From: Orbilia blumenaviensis
Taxonomy: Eukaryota; Ascomycota; Orbiliomycetes; Orbiliales; Orbiliaceae
Reading direction: 5' to 3'
Length of the DNA: 64,000 nucleotides
Assembly (NCBI GenBank): GCA_036872755.1
Contig: JAVHNS010000004.1
Coordinates: 2,046,001 to 2,110,000 of the forward strand
Every line of letters begins with the position of its first letter. Positions within the stretch are counted from its first letter, which is position 1. Both the position numbers and the translations under genes were made by a program. Of the stretch, positions 35,951 to 48,576 are shown piece after piece. Under the pieces are notes generated by a model. It saw only the letters and a list, made by a program, of their open reading frames with translations. It was not told the origin of the DNA and did no database searches.

Positions 35951-37440
35951 ATGCACAAGCCCCTAGGCCTGGTATCATGGCTTGACTGCCTGGTATTTGT
36001 CGGATGCCTCATCCCACAGCTTATCATCGATCCTCATGCCGGGCTTGTCAAAGTAGTCTCATGGCTGTTCACCGCCATTCCATATTTTGGTACGGAATCT
36101 TCCAACGCAAGAATTGTTGCATTTTTCGAGCCTCGATCAGACTCTCCAAACTGAAATATCTAGAAAGCTTTTATTACTTGCTCCCGTAAACTGGTCCCCG
36201 CGAATTGTCGAGTCTCGTTTGCTTACCGTTTCTTTGGTGGTATATTTCAGTATTCACACTACCATATTTGTTCTTTCGGGATCATATACTCCTATCCAAG
36301 CATGAACGTCCCGATTTCGTTAATGATTCAACATTATTTCAAGAGCTTGTTATCCGCCTCGTCAGATATTCATTTGCGAATCTACCAAGTGATATCGGGA
36401 GAGTGTTTTTCAAGGGAGAGGTTTTTATGCCTTTCTATAGATTTCGTATGCTCAGGAATGGATTACTGCCCGGTCAGGTCCCTTCCTGGAGCCCGGAGAA
36501 CATTGATCGGGATGGTGTTCGGGCCCTCTGGGTGAAGACTATCAAGGATTCAGAGCCTGATGTTGTTCTTTACTATATTCACGGTATGTACGAACCGTTT
36601 CTCTCCATAGTTTGTCACTTAGGGACCGCGGTTGGGTTTTTTCAAGTATAACTAATTCGTATAAATTCGTATTGGACTCAAAAAGGAGGGGGTTTCACTA
36701 TGGGTTCCGCGCATTTTTACCTGGAATTCCTCGTATCATGGGCCTACAAACTGCAAGCTGCAGGATTTCAAAACCCGGCTGTTTTCGCTCTTGACTACAC
36801 ATTAGTACCGGATGCTAAGTTCCCCACTCAGCTGGACGAAGCTTATGCAGGGTACAAAATCATACATGAACTCGCACCGACCGCGGAGATCGTTGTCTGT
36901 GGCGATAGCGCAGGTGGGAATATCGCCCTCAGTTTATTACTCCATCTCGCGAGACCTCGAAAACCCGGTGGAGCCGGGGAGGTACTAGGTCTCAAACGGC
37001 CCAGCTACGCAACTCTCATATCACCATGGACTGTTCTCGTATCGTCCGAAAACAAGAACACGGAAAATGATTTTTTAGATGCCGACCAGTTGCACCATTT
37101 CGGAGTATCGTATGCAAATGCGGGGGATGTGAATGACCCGTACAAGTCGCCGGGATTATGCAAGGATTTGGCTTGGTGGGAAGAGGCTCTACCCGTGCAT
37201 GGGATGCATATGGTTTACGGAAACCAAGAAGTCTTCGCAGGAGAGATCCGGTCACTTATTTCCCGGATTGAAAAGATCAAGTCGGCTAGATTACGGGTTA
37301 CGGAGAAACCAGCTATTCATGTCTGGCCTGTCGTCCAATCATTTGTGGGGGCGAATGCGGACCAGCGGGAGGAAGGGTTGGAAATCATGGCGGCCGCAAT
37401 AGCTGAGGCCCTTGCTCTGGGGAAAAGGATCCTGAACTGA
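35951..37440 (+). CDS. Alpha/beta hydrolase (HSL/esterase type), membrane-anchored
   Basis: Exons 35951-36089, 36251-36583 and 36686-37440 join in phase (408 aa). The N-terminus carries hydrophobic stretches (WLDCLVFVGCLIPQLII, near 10-26), suggesting ER membrane anchoring. The catalytic fold is clear: the oxyanion-hole motif HGGGF at 157-161, the nucleophile elbow GDSAGG with Ser232, and a C-terminal His369 in IHVWPVVQSF. The usual catalytic Asp before it is not obvious; the matching stretch reads YGNQEVFAGEI. The layout resembles fungal esterases related to the steryl deacetylase Say1, but the substrate is unknown. An exon that spanned 36090-36250 would contain stops, so the 161-nt intron is supported. 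The start at 35951 is the first in-frame ATG. It stands alone, with gene-free DNA on both sides. Confidence 0.83.
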
Positions 37441-38930
37441 TAATGCTGACATGTTGACATGATACTTGGAAAACGATATATCGATATCCGACCGTGGGCC
37501 GTGCAACCCATGTCGATGCGGAGAAGACATATAGACTTTATATATATATGATATCGTGTATATATCCATGCCTGGGCTGACATTCTCCGGAAATCTCTCA
37601 CCGATTTCAATATCTAAATCTCCACGGATTTTTTAACATTTCGGTTTTTTACATTATAAATAGCCATATATATGGATGGGAATAGATTCGCCAAACAAAA
37701 ACTATAATCACTCGTTGAGGTCATTTAATTCGGAGAACGGAAATTCGCTCCGAGGGACAGGCATGCAACCATGTCCATGGACAATATGATTTTTTAGCGT
37801 TAACCACCGCCAGCCAGCAAGAGACCGGACGGATGCATTGTCGAATTCGCGAAGGCCACATGGATCTCACGCTTTCGAGTTGATATTATATTCTTCCCAG
37901 CCACAATCAATATTAATATTAATATACAGGCCCTGCCAATACAACATGTAATATCGGTATCTCAATATACATGCATATATTGCGAATAGAATCGATACAT
38001 TGTATATATTATCAATGGGAATAGGCAACCCTTGAAGCCGTAGAAATTTATATTAGCAAATTACAATTGCATGCCAGGAGCTGCCTCTCGAATTTCCGCC
38101 GGAGAATTGACGCAAGCTCCCCACGCGGTTGACCACTCGACTTGAGCTGGGCTGAGCTGGAGCTGGGGCTGCAGGAAGAATCGAAACAAATCAAATCAAT
38201 AGGCATTGTCGGCAATCGAATCGGGCACCCAGCTGCCTGGGATCGATTCCGGATGGGCCAGCATTGCATCTGGAGCCATTGCAATTGCAGCCACTGTAGT
38301 AGCTACATGTAGGTAATTAGGTCACTAACACCAATTTCGGCTCCGGAACCTCAGAGCTTGCCTGGATATTTCCTTGGCGGCGCGCTAGCTCTTGAGGATA
38401 CTTTACACAGAAGGAAAGGCCCACCAACGACGGGGCCATTGCAAGCTACATACCCTGAATATCTCACGGTCCGACATTTACCCTACGAGCCCCGAAGACG
38501 GTTCGATTTCCCACCAAAAAAAGTGCCGCCTTCGAAGACAGTCCCATAGCCCATAGCCTATAGCCAGCAGTCAGGCGCCGACCGTACGGGCGAGTCGAGT
38601 CAAGGAGACATCGTTATCATATCACATTCTTGGCCCAGGACACTGCCAGCTGCACGACCTGGTCTTTTTTTGACTGCCGGGAACCGAGTTCACGTTCCCC
38701 CCCAAAGATAATTGCTTAGTACTGGCCATTCCAACACATATACCATCCACCAACATTACCGCCGCCCCTCCGCTAGTTAAGCTTAGACAGTCCAGCACAG
38801 TACAGTACGGTAACTAACTACTTACCTACTTACTGCTCTGCTCTGCTCTGTTACACTCCACGAATAGAGCCGCGGCGGACTTCCTTTTTTCATGTTTCCC
38901 TGTGGATGGGGGAACACTACATCCGGATAG
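37441..38930. other. Intergenic region between hydrolase and PIK1
   Basis: 1.5 kb with no supported gene. AT-rich 3' flank of the hydrolase at 37540-38000, then the PIK1 promoter side. A short CTCTG repeat sits at about 38832-38849. Confidence 0.5.
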
Positions 38931-41900
38931 ATGTCATCGCGGGAGCTGCTTCTCCGGTTCTTCCAAAGCGACCATTTTAACGATGACCCCTTCTTGGCTG
39001 TTGCATATCTCCAGTATGTCACCATGCTTGTGACCGGACACAGTACTCCGCCCGACTGCATCGAACCCCGGATAACGCTAACAAAGTGACATCCGCAGGC
39101 GATATCCAAACCAGATCGGTATACATCACTATCTCTGTCACAAGCTGCGTCAGTTCAGCTATGAGCAGATAGAGTTTTATATACCGCAGTTATGCCATCT
39201 GTTGGTCAGCATCAGCGACATCGAGAGTGTCGCTTTGGAGGAACTTGTGATTGAGCTGTGTGAAAGGAATGCGCACGGTGCTCTTATTGTTCGTCCCACC
39301 TGTGACTTTTAGTCCCCAATCTTGACTGCATACCTGCCATAAGTACTCGTATAACTGACTGTTGTGAATCCGTCGGGGGGAGTAGACGTTCTGGTTGTTT
39401 CAAACCCACCTGCACGATCTAGCTAAAGATCCCCAGTCGAATGCCTTCAAAGTACGTTACCTAAATATTACTTACATACTAAGAAATCCAATGAAGCGAA
39501 CAGTAAAGCTAAATAATCTGTGTATATAGACATGTCGACGGGTATACAATAAGGTCCAGCATATCGTCTTCGGCTCTACCCAAGCGGGAGAGCGGGACCC
39601 TATCCAGAACCATGTTTTCCCCGTCACCATCCTCGCTGGCCTCGTCCTGGCTGGAATTGCTATGCCCTTACTGCCTGCATACGCCGGTCCGATAGCCATT
39701 GCTCAGGCCAGGAAGCCGCCAAGACCCGAACTCACGATCTCAGAAACACCATTACCGTCACCGAGACTCGGCCGTAGTAAGACTGTCGGCGCAACAACTT
39801 CCGGATCAATAAGAGCGAGAAGGCGGAGACCCGAAAGTTCCAAATCGACGTCTAAGATCGAGTTAATTCGCACAGAGCCTACGACTCCAGATACAGAGCA
39901 GCCGAAATCTGGAAAGTCGATACCCCCTCCTTCGCCCAGGAGAACGTCGTCAGCGAGTGGTTCCACTCGTCGGCAATCATTCAAACCGTCCAGCTCGACG
40001 TCGGCCTCGAAGAACCTTGAGATAGTCCCAGTCCCTGCAAACTCGACGTCTATGCCTGATTTGAGACTTCCGAATGAAGAGCCGGACCTTTTGTCGCCTC
40101 CAATCATAAAGAAGAGGGAGCACAAGAGTTCCAAGTCTCGGTCGAAGAAAGCAGCCGAGTTGACGGAGAAACAGAAGGTCCACCTTTTGCGGACGAACTA
40201 CTTTCACTCTGAAACACAATTCTTGTCCGCACTGGAGGGCATTTCTAACAAGTTGATCCCCGTCCCCAAGCCGGCTCGGCTCAGCGCTTTGAGAGCAGAG
40301 CTTGCGCTTTTGAACAATGATCTACCGGCTGAAGTTGATATTCCTGTTATCTTGCCTTGTATTGCGGAATCGGATTCGAAAGAAGGACACCTCTCTTCTC
40401 ACCACAGGATAGTGAGGATAAACCCGGCGGAAGCGACTGTTTTAAACAGTGCCGAGAGAGTACCTTATCTAATCATGGTAGAGGTGTTGCTGAATGATTT
40501 CGATTTCGATCCAAATAGCAAGGCAAACCAGGCGATTATAGCATCACAGCATTCTGATGAGGGAAAGTCAAAGCGGAGGATATTTGACTTGTCGGATGCA
40601 ACTCGAGTTGCCGAGAGGGAGGAGAGGCCGGCCGATGACACGAACGCCGATTCCGTCTACGAGCCAGCGTCTGGAGATATAAGCAATTCGCCAATGGTGG
40701 CGACGTATGGTTTTGACGATGTTACTCCACGGCCAAGCGTGGAGCCAAATGCTATTCCAAAGGGCCCTCTTTCCGCAGTCCCTAGATTATCAAGTGGAGC
40801 TGCGACCTTGTCATCTGTGTCATCGGTTGTTACTCCACGATCCTCGGGGCCTGATGGGCGGTCTGAGAGCCCAGTACCCAGACGCTCAACCCCGTTCTCT
40901 CCCGGTCCTGGCAAGACGGACCAAGTGGAACTTTCTGCTCTAGCAACGCACATGCGGACGGCCGCCCATATGTTGTCACAATTGGAGGCTAGTAGCTCCA
41001 AACGGCCGAAGGACGAAGTCTCCGCTATCAAGGCAAAGATTATTGCCAGTATGCAGGCGCTAGAGGAGCAAAGCTTCTTCTATGAAGAGCCGATATCTAC
41101 TTTTGAAAGTATGATGGACGCTAAGGCCGCAACGGAAGCCGCGGAAGCGCTTTCTGTCGCGGAAGGGTCCACCACGGAGAAGATACGTACAGAGGCCGGC
41201 GAGGCCAGGATGGAAAACGACTCCAAGACAGCGGGTATCGCCCGTCGTGGGGATAAAGATGACCCGAGTGCTGCCACATTTGGTGAAGAGTGGAGAGCGA
41301 AGAGGGAGCGTATCCGAAAATCCTCTCCATATGGTCTCTATAAAAACTGGGATCTGTTGAGTGTCATTGTCAAAACTGGAGGTGATTTACGGCAGGAGAT
41401 GTTTGCCTGCCAGCTTATCCAATTTTGCGGGAGGGTATGGGAGAATGCGAGCGTCGACGTTTGGGTGCGACAGATGAGAATTCTTGTTACTGGCGAGGTA
41501 AGAACATAAATGACTAACGGCCGCGAGGCATGTATAAATGCTAATTATATGCGTTCCAGTCATCTGGACTTATTGAAACCATTACCAACGGTGTCTCTTT
41601 GCATTCGTTGAAGCGAAGTCTGACGCTCGCTTCAATGGCAGCAGGAAAGAATCCTCGGGGGAAGTTTGCAACGCTGAAGGACCATTGGCAGAAGGTGAGT
41701 GCTTTTCGGCCAATTGCATTCCGGTGCATTACTCTAACGTTATCTAGACATTTGGCGAAACGGATTCGAAGCCGTATAAGGATGCGCTGGATGCGTTTAC
41801 CAAATCCCTGGCTGCATATTCGATTATTTGTTATGTCCTCCAGGTGAAGGATCGGCACAACGGCAACATCCTTGTTGATAATGAAGGCCGTGAGTACTAT

Positions 41901-42478
41901 AGCCACCAACTACAGTCTGCCAGATAAGCTAATATGGCGATAGACATCATTCATATCGACTTTGGTTTCTTGCTGTCGAACTCGCCGGGGTCGATGGGAT
42001 TCGAAGCGGCGCCATTTAAACTGACCTACGAATATGTCGAGCTACTGGGTGGTGCTCATTCCGAGCAATTCACAGTTTTCAAGACGTTGTGCAAAAAGGC
42101 TTTCCAAGGTTCGACATACCCCCTAATGATAGAACATAATGGGTCTCTATACTAACCACTCTGTAATGATCAGCTCTAAGGAAGTCAGCCGACAACCTTA
42201 TCATGATGGTCGAAATCATGGGCAAGGAGTCTGCTATGCCGTGCTTTGGGGTAGGTGTAGTTCAGGTTGTTGGTGCGTTGAGAGCCAGATTCCAGCTGCA
42301 CCTCAGCCAGGACGAAGCTGAGGCCTTCGTGGAGAACGACTTGATCGCGAAGAGCATTGGAAGGTATTTCAACCTCAGTCTCACCTTTATTGTCTATGCC
42401 TTGCTAATCACGTTTTGATATAGCTACTATACCCGCATGTACGATACGTTCCAGTACCGAACACAAGGAATCTACTAG
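38931..42478 (+). CDS. PIK1: Phosphatidylinositol 4-kinase, Pik1/PI4K-beta type
   Basis: Pik1 makes PI4P at the Golgi and in the nucleus and drives vesicle export. Nine exons: 38931-39013, 39099-39288, 39386-39451, 39530-41497, 41560-41694, 41748-41889, 41944-42108, 42174-42363, 42424-42478 (997 aa, all phases agree). The N-terminal lipid-kinase-unique helices include [19 protein letters not shown] Ser/Pro-rich linker (about 170-300) leads to [19 protein letters not shown] and the kinase domain. Catalytic-loop DRHNGN is at 849-854 and DFG at 867-869, followed by [18 protein letters not shown]. The C-terminus [18 protein letters not shown] is typical. The region from about 520 to 690 carries low-complexity Ser/Thr and Ala/Glu stretches. 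Size and order match fungal Pik1. Confidence 0.95.
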
Positions 42479-43472
42479 ACCGACTAAGGTACATGCAAAT
42501 GACGGAGAAACATATAACGACCATTTTCGATTACGACATGGGGTAGGGGGTTAAGATATGTTGTATATGTGGATATAGACCTCTCGATCTTAGCATTGAA
42601 GGCGTTTTTTCTTCTTCTCTTTCTCTCTTTCCCCTTTATTCTTTCTTCTTCTTTTCTCTCCTTCATACATCTTTTTTTCTTCTTTGCCACAGCTCTTGCT
42701 TGACCAAAAATCCAGCATATCATGACCAGTCCCTTTCTTTCTTCCTTCTTTTGTCCTAAACTTTTATGTTCCATGTTGCTCCTTGCATGCGATTGCCAGC
42801 GTAGAAGCAGTGTGTATTTAGACACTTTTTGTACAAATGTAATGTTGACTAATGAGGAACCGAACGTATGCGAGCTATCATGTACATGTCAACTGACTTT
42901 TAAGTATTTACCAGCCTCGTACCACCTTAAGAACATCCAGAATACACCCAGGCCTACCGGAGCGTCGTATACCACAAGACTAAACCTAGACCCCCAACAA
43001 TCCGTTATCTGTAAATCGGCAGTTCAAGGCCGACCCAGGCGAGTTCCACATGTATCACGTGACACAGGCCAGCCGTGGGGGGGTTCGGGGGGACCCCTGT
43101 TGGTCAGCCAGCTACCTATTGTAAACCCTTGTCCGGATCCGATCTTAGATCTCTAATAACAACGCAACGGCCAAGGGAAACACCCGAACGTCATCAGGGG
43201 CTTTTACGGTGTGTATGGTTGGTCAGCTGTGACGGACGCCCTTTCGCATATCGGCTTCCACCCCCGGAAAGGATTCGGAGAGTGATGGGGGAAGAGAGGG
43301 TAGGATAGCTTGGACTTCTTTCTTTTCTTTCTTTCTCTTTCTTACTTTCCCTTCTGTCTTTTTTTTATCTTTTTGGTTTAAAAGGGAGGAAAGAAGACAC
43401 GGTGATTATAAGACACACTTGTTGTATTTTACGTTTACACGCACACACACGCACGCACGCACACACACGACA
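42479..43472. other. Intergenic region between PIK1 and the nucleoside transporter
   Basis: 994 bp between tandem genes. The first 250 bp are pyrimidine-rich 3' flank; the rest should hold the transporter promoter. CT-rich (43313-43380) and CA-rich (43438-43470) tracts lie just before the start codon. Confidence 0.5.
43055..43062. promoter_or_regulatory. Palindromic E-box TCACGTGA
   Basis: An 8-bp palindrome with a CACGTG core, the site type bound by bHLH factors such as Cbf1. It lies about 410 bp upstream of the transporter start. Function is inferred from the motif alone. Confidence 0.35.
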
Positions 43473-45128
43473 ATGAACCGAATACGGGATGTATTCCGAA
43501 CACGACAGGCGACGGCACCACCGGTGGAATATACACCGTTAGAGCCGGAAAATGGCGAGCTCGAAGAAGAAGATGGAGGTTATGATCCACCGTCGATGAC
43601 ATCGTCGACGGTGCTGCTGTCGCCTAGGGGGAATAAGACTTTCTTGGGTGGACAGCAGCAGCGGGTATCATGGTTTGATTATTCGGTGTTTTTGGTGCTT
43701 GGGGTTGCGATGCTGTGGGCTTGGAACTGCTTTTTGGCGGCGGCGGCGTGAGTGCTTCCTTCTTTTATTTACCTGGGTACCCTAGGTAGTTAGGTAGTTA
43801 CTTGGGTGTTTTTTTTGAGGTGTGCTAATTGTGGGAGTGGGATGTAGATACTTTCAGATGCGGTTTAAAGATGTATGGTTTCTCTTCTTCTTTTTTTGGA
43901 ACTTCATATCCCCCCCAAGTGGTGTTATTGATATTGATACCAATGACTTCTTTTTAAATAGAACAAAGCAATATTGGACACCTTCCAATCCTCCATCATG
44001 ACCGTCTCCACGGGCGCCACCCTCCTCACCACACTCTTCCTCTCCCGCCTCCAAAAGGGCGCCCACTACCCACGCCGTATAAAAATCGCACTGATAATAA
44101 ACAGCGTGGTATTCATCCTCTTCGCTTTATCAACAGTATGGTTCACCAACATCTCAGCCGGTTTATACCTCTCCTTCACCCTCCTAATGGTCCTGGGGAC
44201 GGCTGTATCAGCCGGATTTTTCCAGAACGGGTTGTTCGCCTATGTGGGTAGCTTTGATCCTATTTATACGCAGGGTGTGATGGCTGGACAGGGTGTGGCC
44301 GGGGTATTGCCTTCCATCGCGCAGATGGTGGCGGTGTTGGCTATTCCACCTCGTAAGGATACTGAAAACCAAGAAGGAGGAGATGATTCTACATCCGCGT
44401 CTTCGAAATCCGCGTTCGTGTACTTCCTCACCGCGACGGTTGTTTCCGCTCTTGCGCTTGGGTTGTTTTTTATATTAGTCGCGAGGCACAAGGAACGGTT
44501 TCACAGGTCGAACCACCAGACGACGGCGACGGTGGAGGATAATGATCAGCAGCTGGAAACGAACTTGAACGAGCCGAAGGAGACCCTGTCACTGTTGGAT
44601 CTTGTTAAGAGACTTCCGCTGCCGGCGTATACCATATTCTTCACCTTCGCGTTGACGATGGTATTCCCCGTGTTCACGCAGGCGACGTTATCTGTCAACT
44701 ACCCTCCCGCGGAATCATCATCATCTTCTTCGTCGGTCCTATCCCGCCCGGAAGTCTTCATCCCGTTCTCATTCCTGGTATGGAACTCAGGTGATCTCCT
44801 CGGTAGGATAGCTAGCGGGTTCCCAACCCTGGCGTGCACGAACCCTACGATTCTTGCGATCGCATCGACTGCCAGAGTGGTTTATTTACCGCTTTATCTG
44901 ATGGGGAATATTAAGGGTAGGGGTGCGAAGGTTAAGAGTGATTTCTTTTATGAGTTGGTGCAGTTCACGTTTGGGTTGTCGAATGGGTACGTGGGGAGTA
45001 ATACTATGATGGTTGGGCCGCAGTTGGTTGTTGAGGAGGAGAGTGCGGCTGCTGGGGGGTTTATGGGGCTTTGTTTGGTGGCTGGGTTGGCGGTGGGGAG
45101 TTTGGCTAGTTTTTTGCTGGGTGTTTAG
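43473..45128 (+). CDS. FUN26: Equilibrative nucleoside transporter (SLC29/Fun26 type)
   Basis: This family moves nucleosides across membranes; yeast Fun26 is vacuolar. Exons 43473-43747, 43848-43872 (25 nt) and 43962-45128 give 488 aa. The N-terminus is cytosolic and acidic (about 80 aa, LEPENGELEEEDGGYD). The first helix holds the typical LGVAMLWAWNCFLAAA, followed by YFQMRF in the 25-nt exon. Later helices include VLGTAVSAGFFQNGLFAYVG, and QGVMAGQGVAGVLPS is a strong ENT signature. About 11 membrane segments can be counted, with a hydrophilic loop near residues 255-285. The C-terminal helices contain TFGLSNGYVGSNTMM and AGLAVGSLASFLLG. ATG 43473 follows CGACA, a good context. Vacuolar location is inferred from the acidic N-terminus and yeast analogy. 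Confidence 0.93.
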
Positions 45129-45562
45129 ATCTCTCTCTTTCTTTTTTCTTTCTTTCTTTTTTTTTTTTTGGTTATAAATTTGCAGTTCTAGGGTGGCTTT
45201 TGATTTTTCTTTGCAAGCGGGCATGGGTTTTATATTATGAAGCGGGGGACTGGCGTTTTTTTATTTATTATTATTATGGATGTTACTGTTGACGCAATTG
45301 CAATTGACTGGCGATTTTTTGGAGGGAGGAAAGCAGGTACATATATCATATCACTGAATACAACCGAGGGGAGATAAAGATTGCTACTGATTATCACAGC
45401 GTTTCTTTTCTTACATGTTATTCCCATATTTTGTAGCTCACTTTTGCTATTTTCTGAATTAGCTTGATAAACTCTCCCGCCTGACAATTTGTTTATTATA
45501 TTAAATATACAATACAACAAAAAAAAAAAAAAAAAATAGAAAAAAGGTATATTTAATTTGGT
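45129..45562. other. Convergent 3' region
   Basis: 434 bp of T-rich then A-rich DNA between the converging transporter and CDC37 genes. A run of about 17 A residues sits near 45519. Confidence 0.5.
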
Positions 45563-47269
45563 TTAATCGACCTCATCAACCAATGGGTTATACTCTTCCT
45601 CTTCTTCCTTGATGGGTTGCCCGGCCAAGGTGGATTGCTTTCCTTTATCCTTCTTCTCCGCTTCGATGGCGGCGAGTTTGGCCTGTCCTTCTTCGGTTGT
45701 CGAGTCGATGATTTCTTCGATGAGGCTCAGCATGCCGCTCTGCAGTATTAGTAGTAGTAGTAGTGTTGTTAGCAATGACTGTATATTTTCCAGTTTTATA
45801 TGAATATGTTTTTTTTAGAGGGGGTTGATAGATGTAGGTACCTCGCTCAACTTTCCAACAATCTCCTCGGCCTCCTCGACGGACATCTTCCCCAGGACAA
45901 CATTGATCTTGTCGAGATCCTTAGTCTCGAGAGCTTTCTGAAATCCCGGCGGGAAGGCCTCGAAGATCTGACGGGCTTCCTTGACCGCCGGGTCGTCCGA
46001 GTCCTTAGGCGGGATGTCGATATGGATCTGTTGGTTCGGATCGACGGCATGCAGTTGGATCTGTTCCACCTCCTTCGTCTCGCTCCTATCCTTGGCGATT
46101 TCGATCGATCGACCCTTGAGCTTGAAATGCGTGTCATTGACATCATTAAAAAACGCCGCTTGGGCGGTGTGATTCGGGGTAGTTATCCTCTTAAAAAATA
46201 GCTGGACCGCATTAGCGCTGCCGCCCAGCTGTCTGCAATACTGGAGCAGAAGAGCTTGGTGGACATATTGCTTCGCCAGGTTATCCTTCCCATCGATCTG
46301 AGCGTTGAAGGCTTCGATCAGGAGACCGTCTGACTCCCGTTCAGCTAGGACGGTGGGGTTCCTGGCGATGAACTCGGCGCTGGCGCGGAGGTCTGAGGAT
46401 TTTATTTTGCCGAAGTCCTTGCCGAGTTTTGTGGTGTGGTGCTGTCTGTTGAATTCGGCTTCTTCGTCTTCTTCGTCGTCTTCGTCTTCGTCGATGTCGG
46501 CTTCTGCGCCTGAGGAGAGGGAGTCTATGCCGCTGGATTTTGAGAAGGAGCCGCCACCGCCGGCGTTGAGGAGTTCGACGGTTTCTATTTTTGATTTTCC
46601 TGCCTTTTTTGAAGATGCAGCGGCTGGTGGTGGGGGTGCGGGTGCGGGGTCGGCTTTGGCGACATGTGTGGTATTGAAACCGTCTCTGAGGCCGGAGGAT
46701 GTGATTTTCCTCGAATCCACACGTTCCATCTCCTCCAGTTCGGCTTTGCTGGCATCGTTTCTTGATTTCAATTCATTCTTAAAACCCAGGATACCTTTCT
46801 CGAAGGCCTTCCATCTGTTTGTTGCATTCTTTGGGATTTCAGAGGATACCTTGTCGGCTAGTTTGGTCAACATCTCGGCGTATGTCGGGGCGTTCGGGTC
46901 TGGTTTCCCCAGGACCTGAGCCTTCTCCATGTCCTCCGGGGTGGTGGTCTCCAAGAGCGTCTGGAGTACAAATTCCTCGGGTGATGATGGCGATGATGAC
47001 GGGTCTCCCTTGGATTCGGATCCGGACTCGGAGCTCTCGATGTGGGATTTCAGAGCGTTATGCAGGATTTCGATACGGGACAGGAGACGGTCGTTCATCT
47101 GATGCTCGAGCCTCATGTGTTCTTTGGTCTGGGAGCGCTGTTCGCGCTTCTCGTGGATGTCACGCTGTTTCCAGCGGATGAAGGATTTCTTGTCGACATT
47201 GGGGTGGACTTCGACGTCGGAGTCGTCGGAGAGCTCGAGGTTGTCCCATTTGGAGTAGTCGATGACCAT
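45563..47269 (-). CDS. CDC37: Hsp90 co-chaperone Cdc37
   Basis: Cdc37 delivers client kinases to Hsp90. Exons 45842-47269 and 45563-45739 give 534 aa. The N-terminus MVIDYSKWDNLELSDDSDVE contains the conserved CK2 site (Ser14) needed for kinase loading, and is followed by HPNVDKKSFIRWKQRDIHEKR and a coiled coil. The central Hsp90-binding region includes SAEFIARNPTVLAERESDGL and AKQYVHQALLLQYCRQLGG. An acidic run (DEDEDDEEDEEAEF, about 265-280) and a Pro/Ala segment sit before it. The C-terminal domain ends in an acidic tail (EEEEEYNPLVDEVD), reminiscent of chaperone tails. The only intron is 102 nt near the 3' end. CDC37 converges with the transporter and diverges from MDL1. Confidence 0.96.
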
Positions 47270-47590
47270 CTTTTTTCTCTTTCTTTTCTTTTATTTTTTC
47301 CTTTCTTTCTAAATTTTCTCTCTCTCTTGTAGCTTGTAACTTGTAGGTATGGTGATGATGATGATGATGATGATTGTGATTATGGTAGGACGGAGAAGAG
47401 AGAAAGAAGAGTGGGGGAGGTTGTTGTGGTATCTATCTTGTATCACGGAGTTGATAGTCGTTTCTTTGTGTTGGCGGGGCACAGCTTGCCTACAATACCT
47501 AGGTAGTTACCAGTTAATGGCTGGTGGGGGGGACGGGCTTAGTTGCGCTTTGAGCCGGAGATAGTCGATAGTTAATGGTGTACCCCAGCA

Positions 47591-47626
47591 TACCTACCTA
47601 CTTACCTACCTACCTAGGTACCTGCC
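47591..47626. repeat. TACC-type tetranucleotide repeat
   Basis: Tandem TACC/TACT units ending in the palindrome CCTAGG. Similar motifs recur in other intergenic regions of this window. Confidence 0.8.
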
Positions 47627-48183
47627 CGATCCTATCACTATTAGTTAAACCAGGTATTCACTGCCACCACGACTGCTACTATTGCTATTCTATTTTATGA
47701 ATAGGTATTCTAATTGAATAGAATTTTTGATATAAGAGAGAAGCACCGGAGTGAACACTATATCTACTTCAGTCAGTCTATCTGCATATACCTAATAGTA
47801 CCTACCGTCTGCAGTGTAATTGTAGCTGGCTTAAACCAACACGCCTGGTTTGTCCGACGTCATCACAACCAGCTATTAGCTCTTTCTCAGATGCAGATGC
47901 CGATGCCGCCGGTCTAATCTGAAATTTACAGCCCCTCGTCACGACTCTTCTTCTTCTTCTCGCTTTTACTCCGAAATCCAAAGGACTAATACCTGTTACT
48001 ATTGGTCTAGGCTGAGCTAAGCTTTAGGATATAGGTAGTTAGCTGTGCCTTTGAAGAGAACGAGAACGAGAGATCCCGTCTTTAAATTTCTCTCTCTCTT
48101 TTTGTTTCCTTCCCCAACCCGAAAAAAGCATGTCCGAACCGCGCCAGTGGACTAGGACTATCCGATGATCCAGATCCCCAGGC

Positions 48184-48240
48184 CTTCCTCTTCTTCTTCC
48201 TCTTCTTCATCTTCATCTTCATCTTCATCTTCCTCTTCTA
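48184..48240 (+). repeat. TTC/TTCATC trinucleotide repeat
   Basis: About 57 nt of pyrimidine-biased triplets (TTC, CTC, ATC) in the MDL1 5' region. Variable length is likely between strains. Confidence 0.85.
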
Positions 48241-48576
48241 TCACCCTCTCAGTCGAGTCCGTTCTTTTCCCTCCGCTTCCTTCGCTTCCTTTCATAGCAT
48301 CTATTCATATGGTCAAACTCCCACGGATAACCCGGTCAATTCAATTGTGGGGGGAAAAAACGTCACGGGGGATGCCGACGACGGGAATAATAATATAATA
48401 ATAAATAATAGTCCTTACCTGTTAACGTCCGTCTCGGGTATCGAAAAATAGTTCCCGCCGCCGCCGATATTCTCGATTCCACGCCGACGCCGCCGCCGGG
48501 TGTGCCACCTCGGGGCAGCGCACCCCGCCATACACAAATATAGAAAGTCCACAAAAAAAGAGACAGACAGACCTTC

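Larger units (their letters stand above)
47270..48576. promoter_or_regulatory. Divergent region between CDC37 and MDL1 genes
   Basis: 1.3 kb holding two promoters. It contains a TGATGA repeat (47360-47375), a TACC repeat (47591-47626), a TTC/TTCATC repeat (48184-48240) and several AGGTAC/TACCTA palindromic motifs. No gene seen. Confidence 0.5.
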
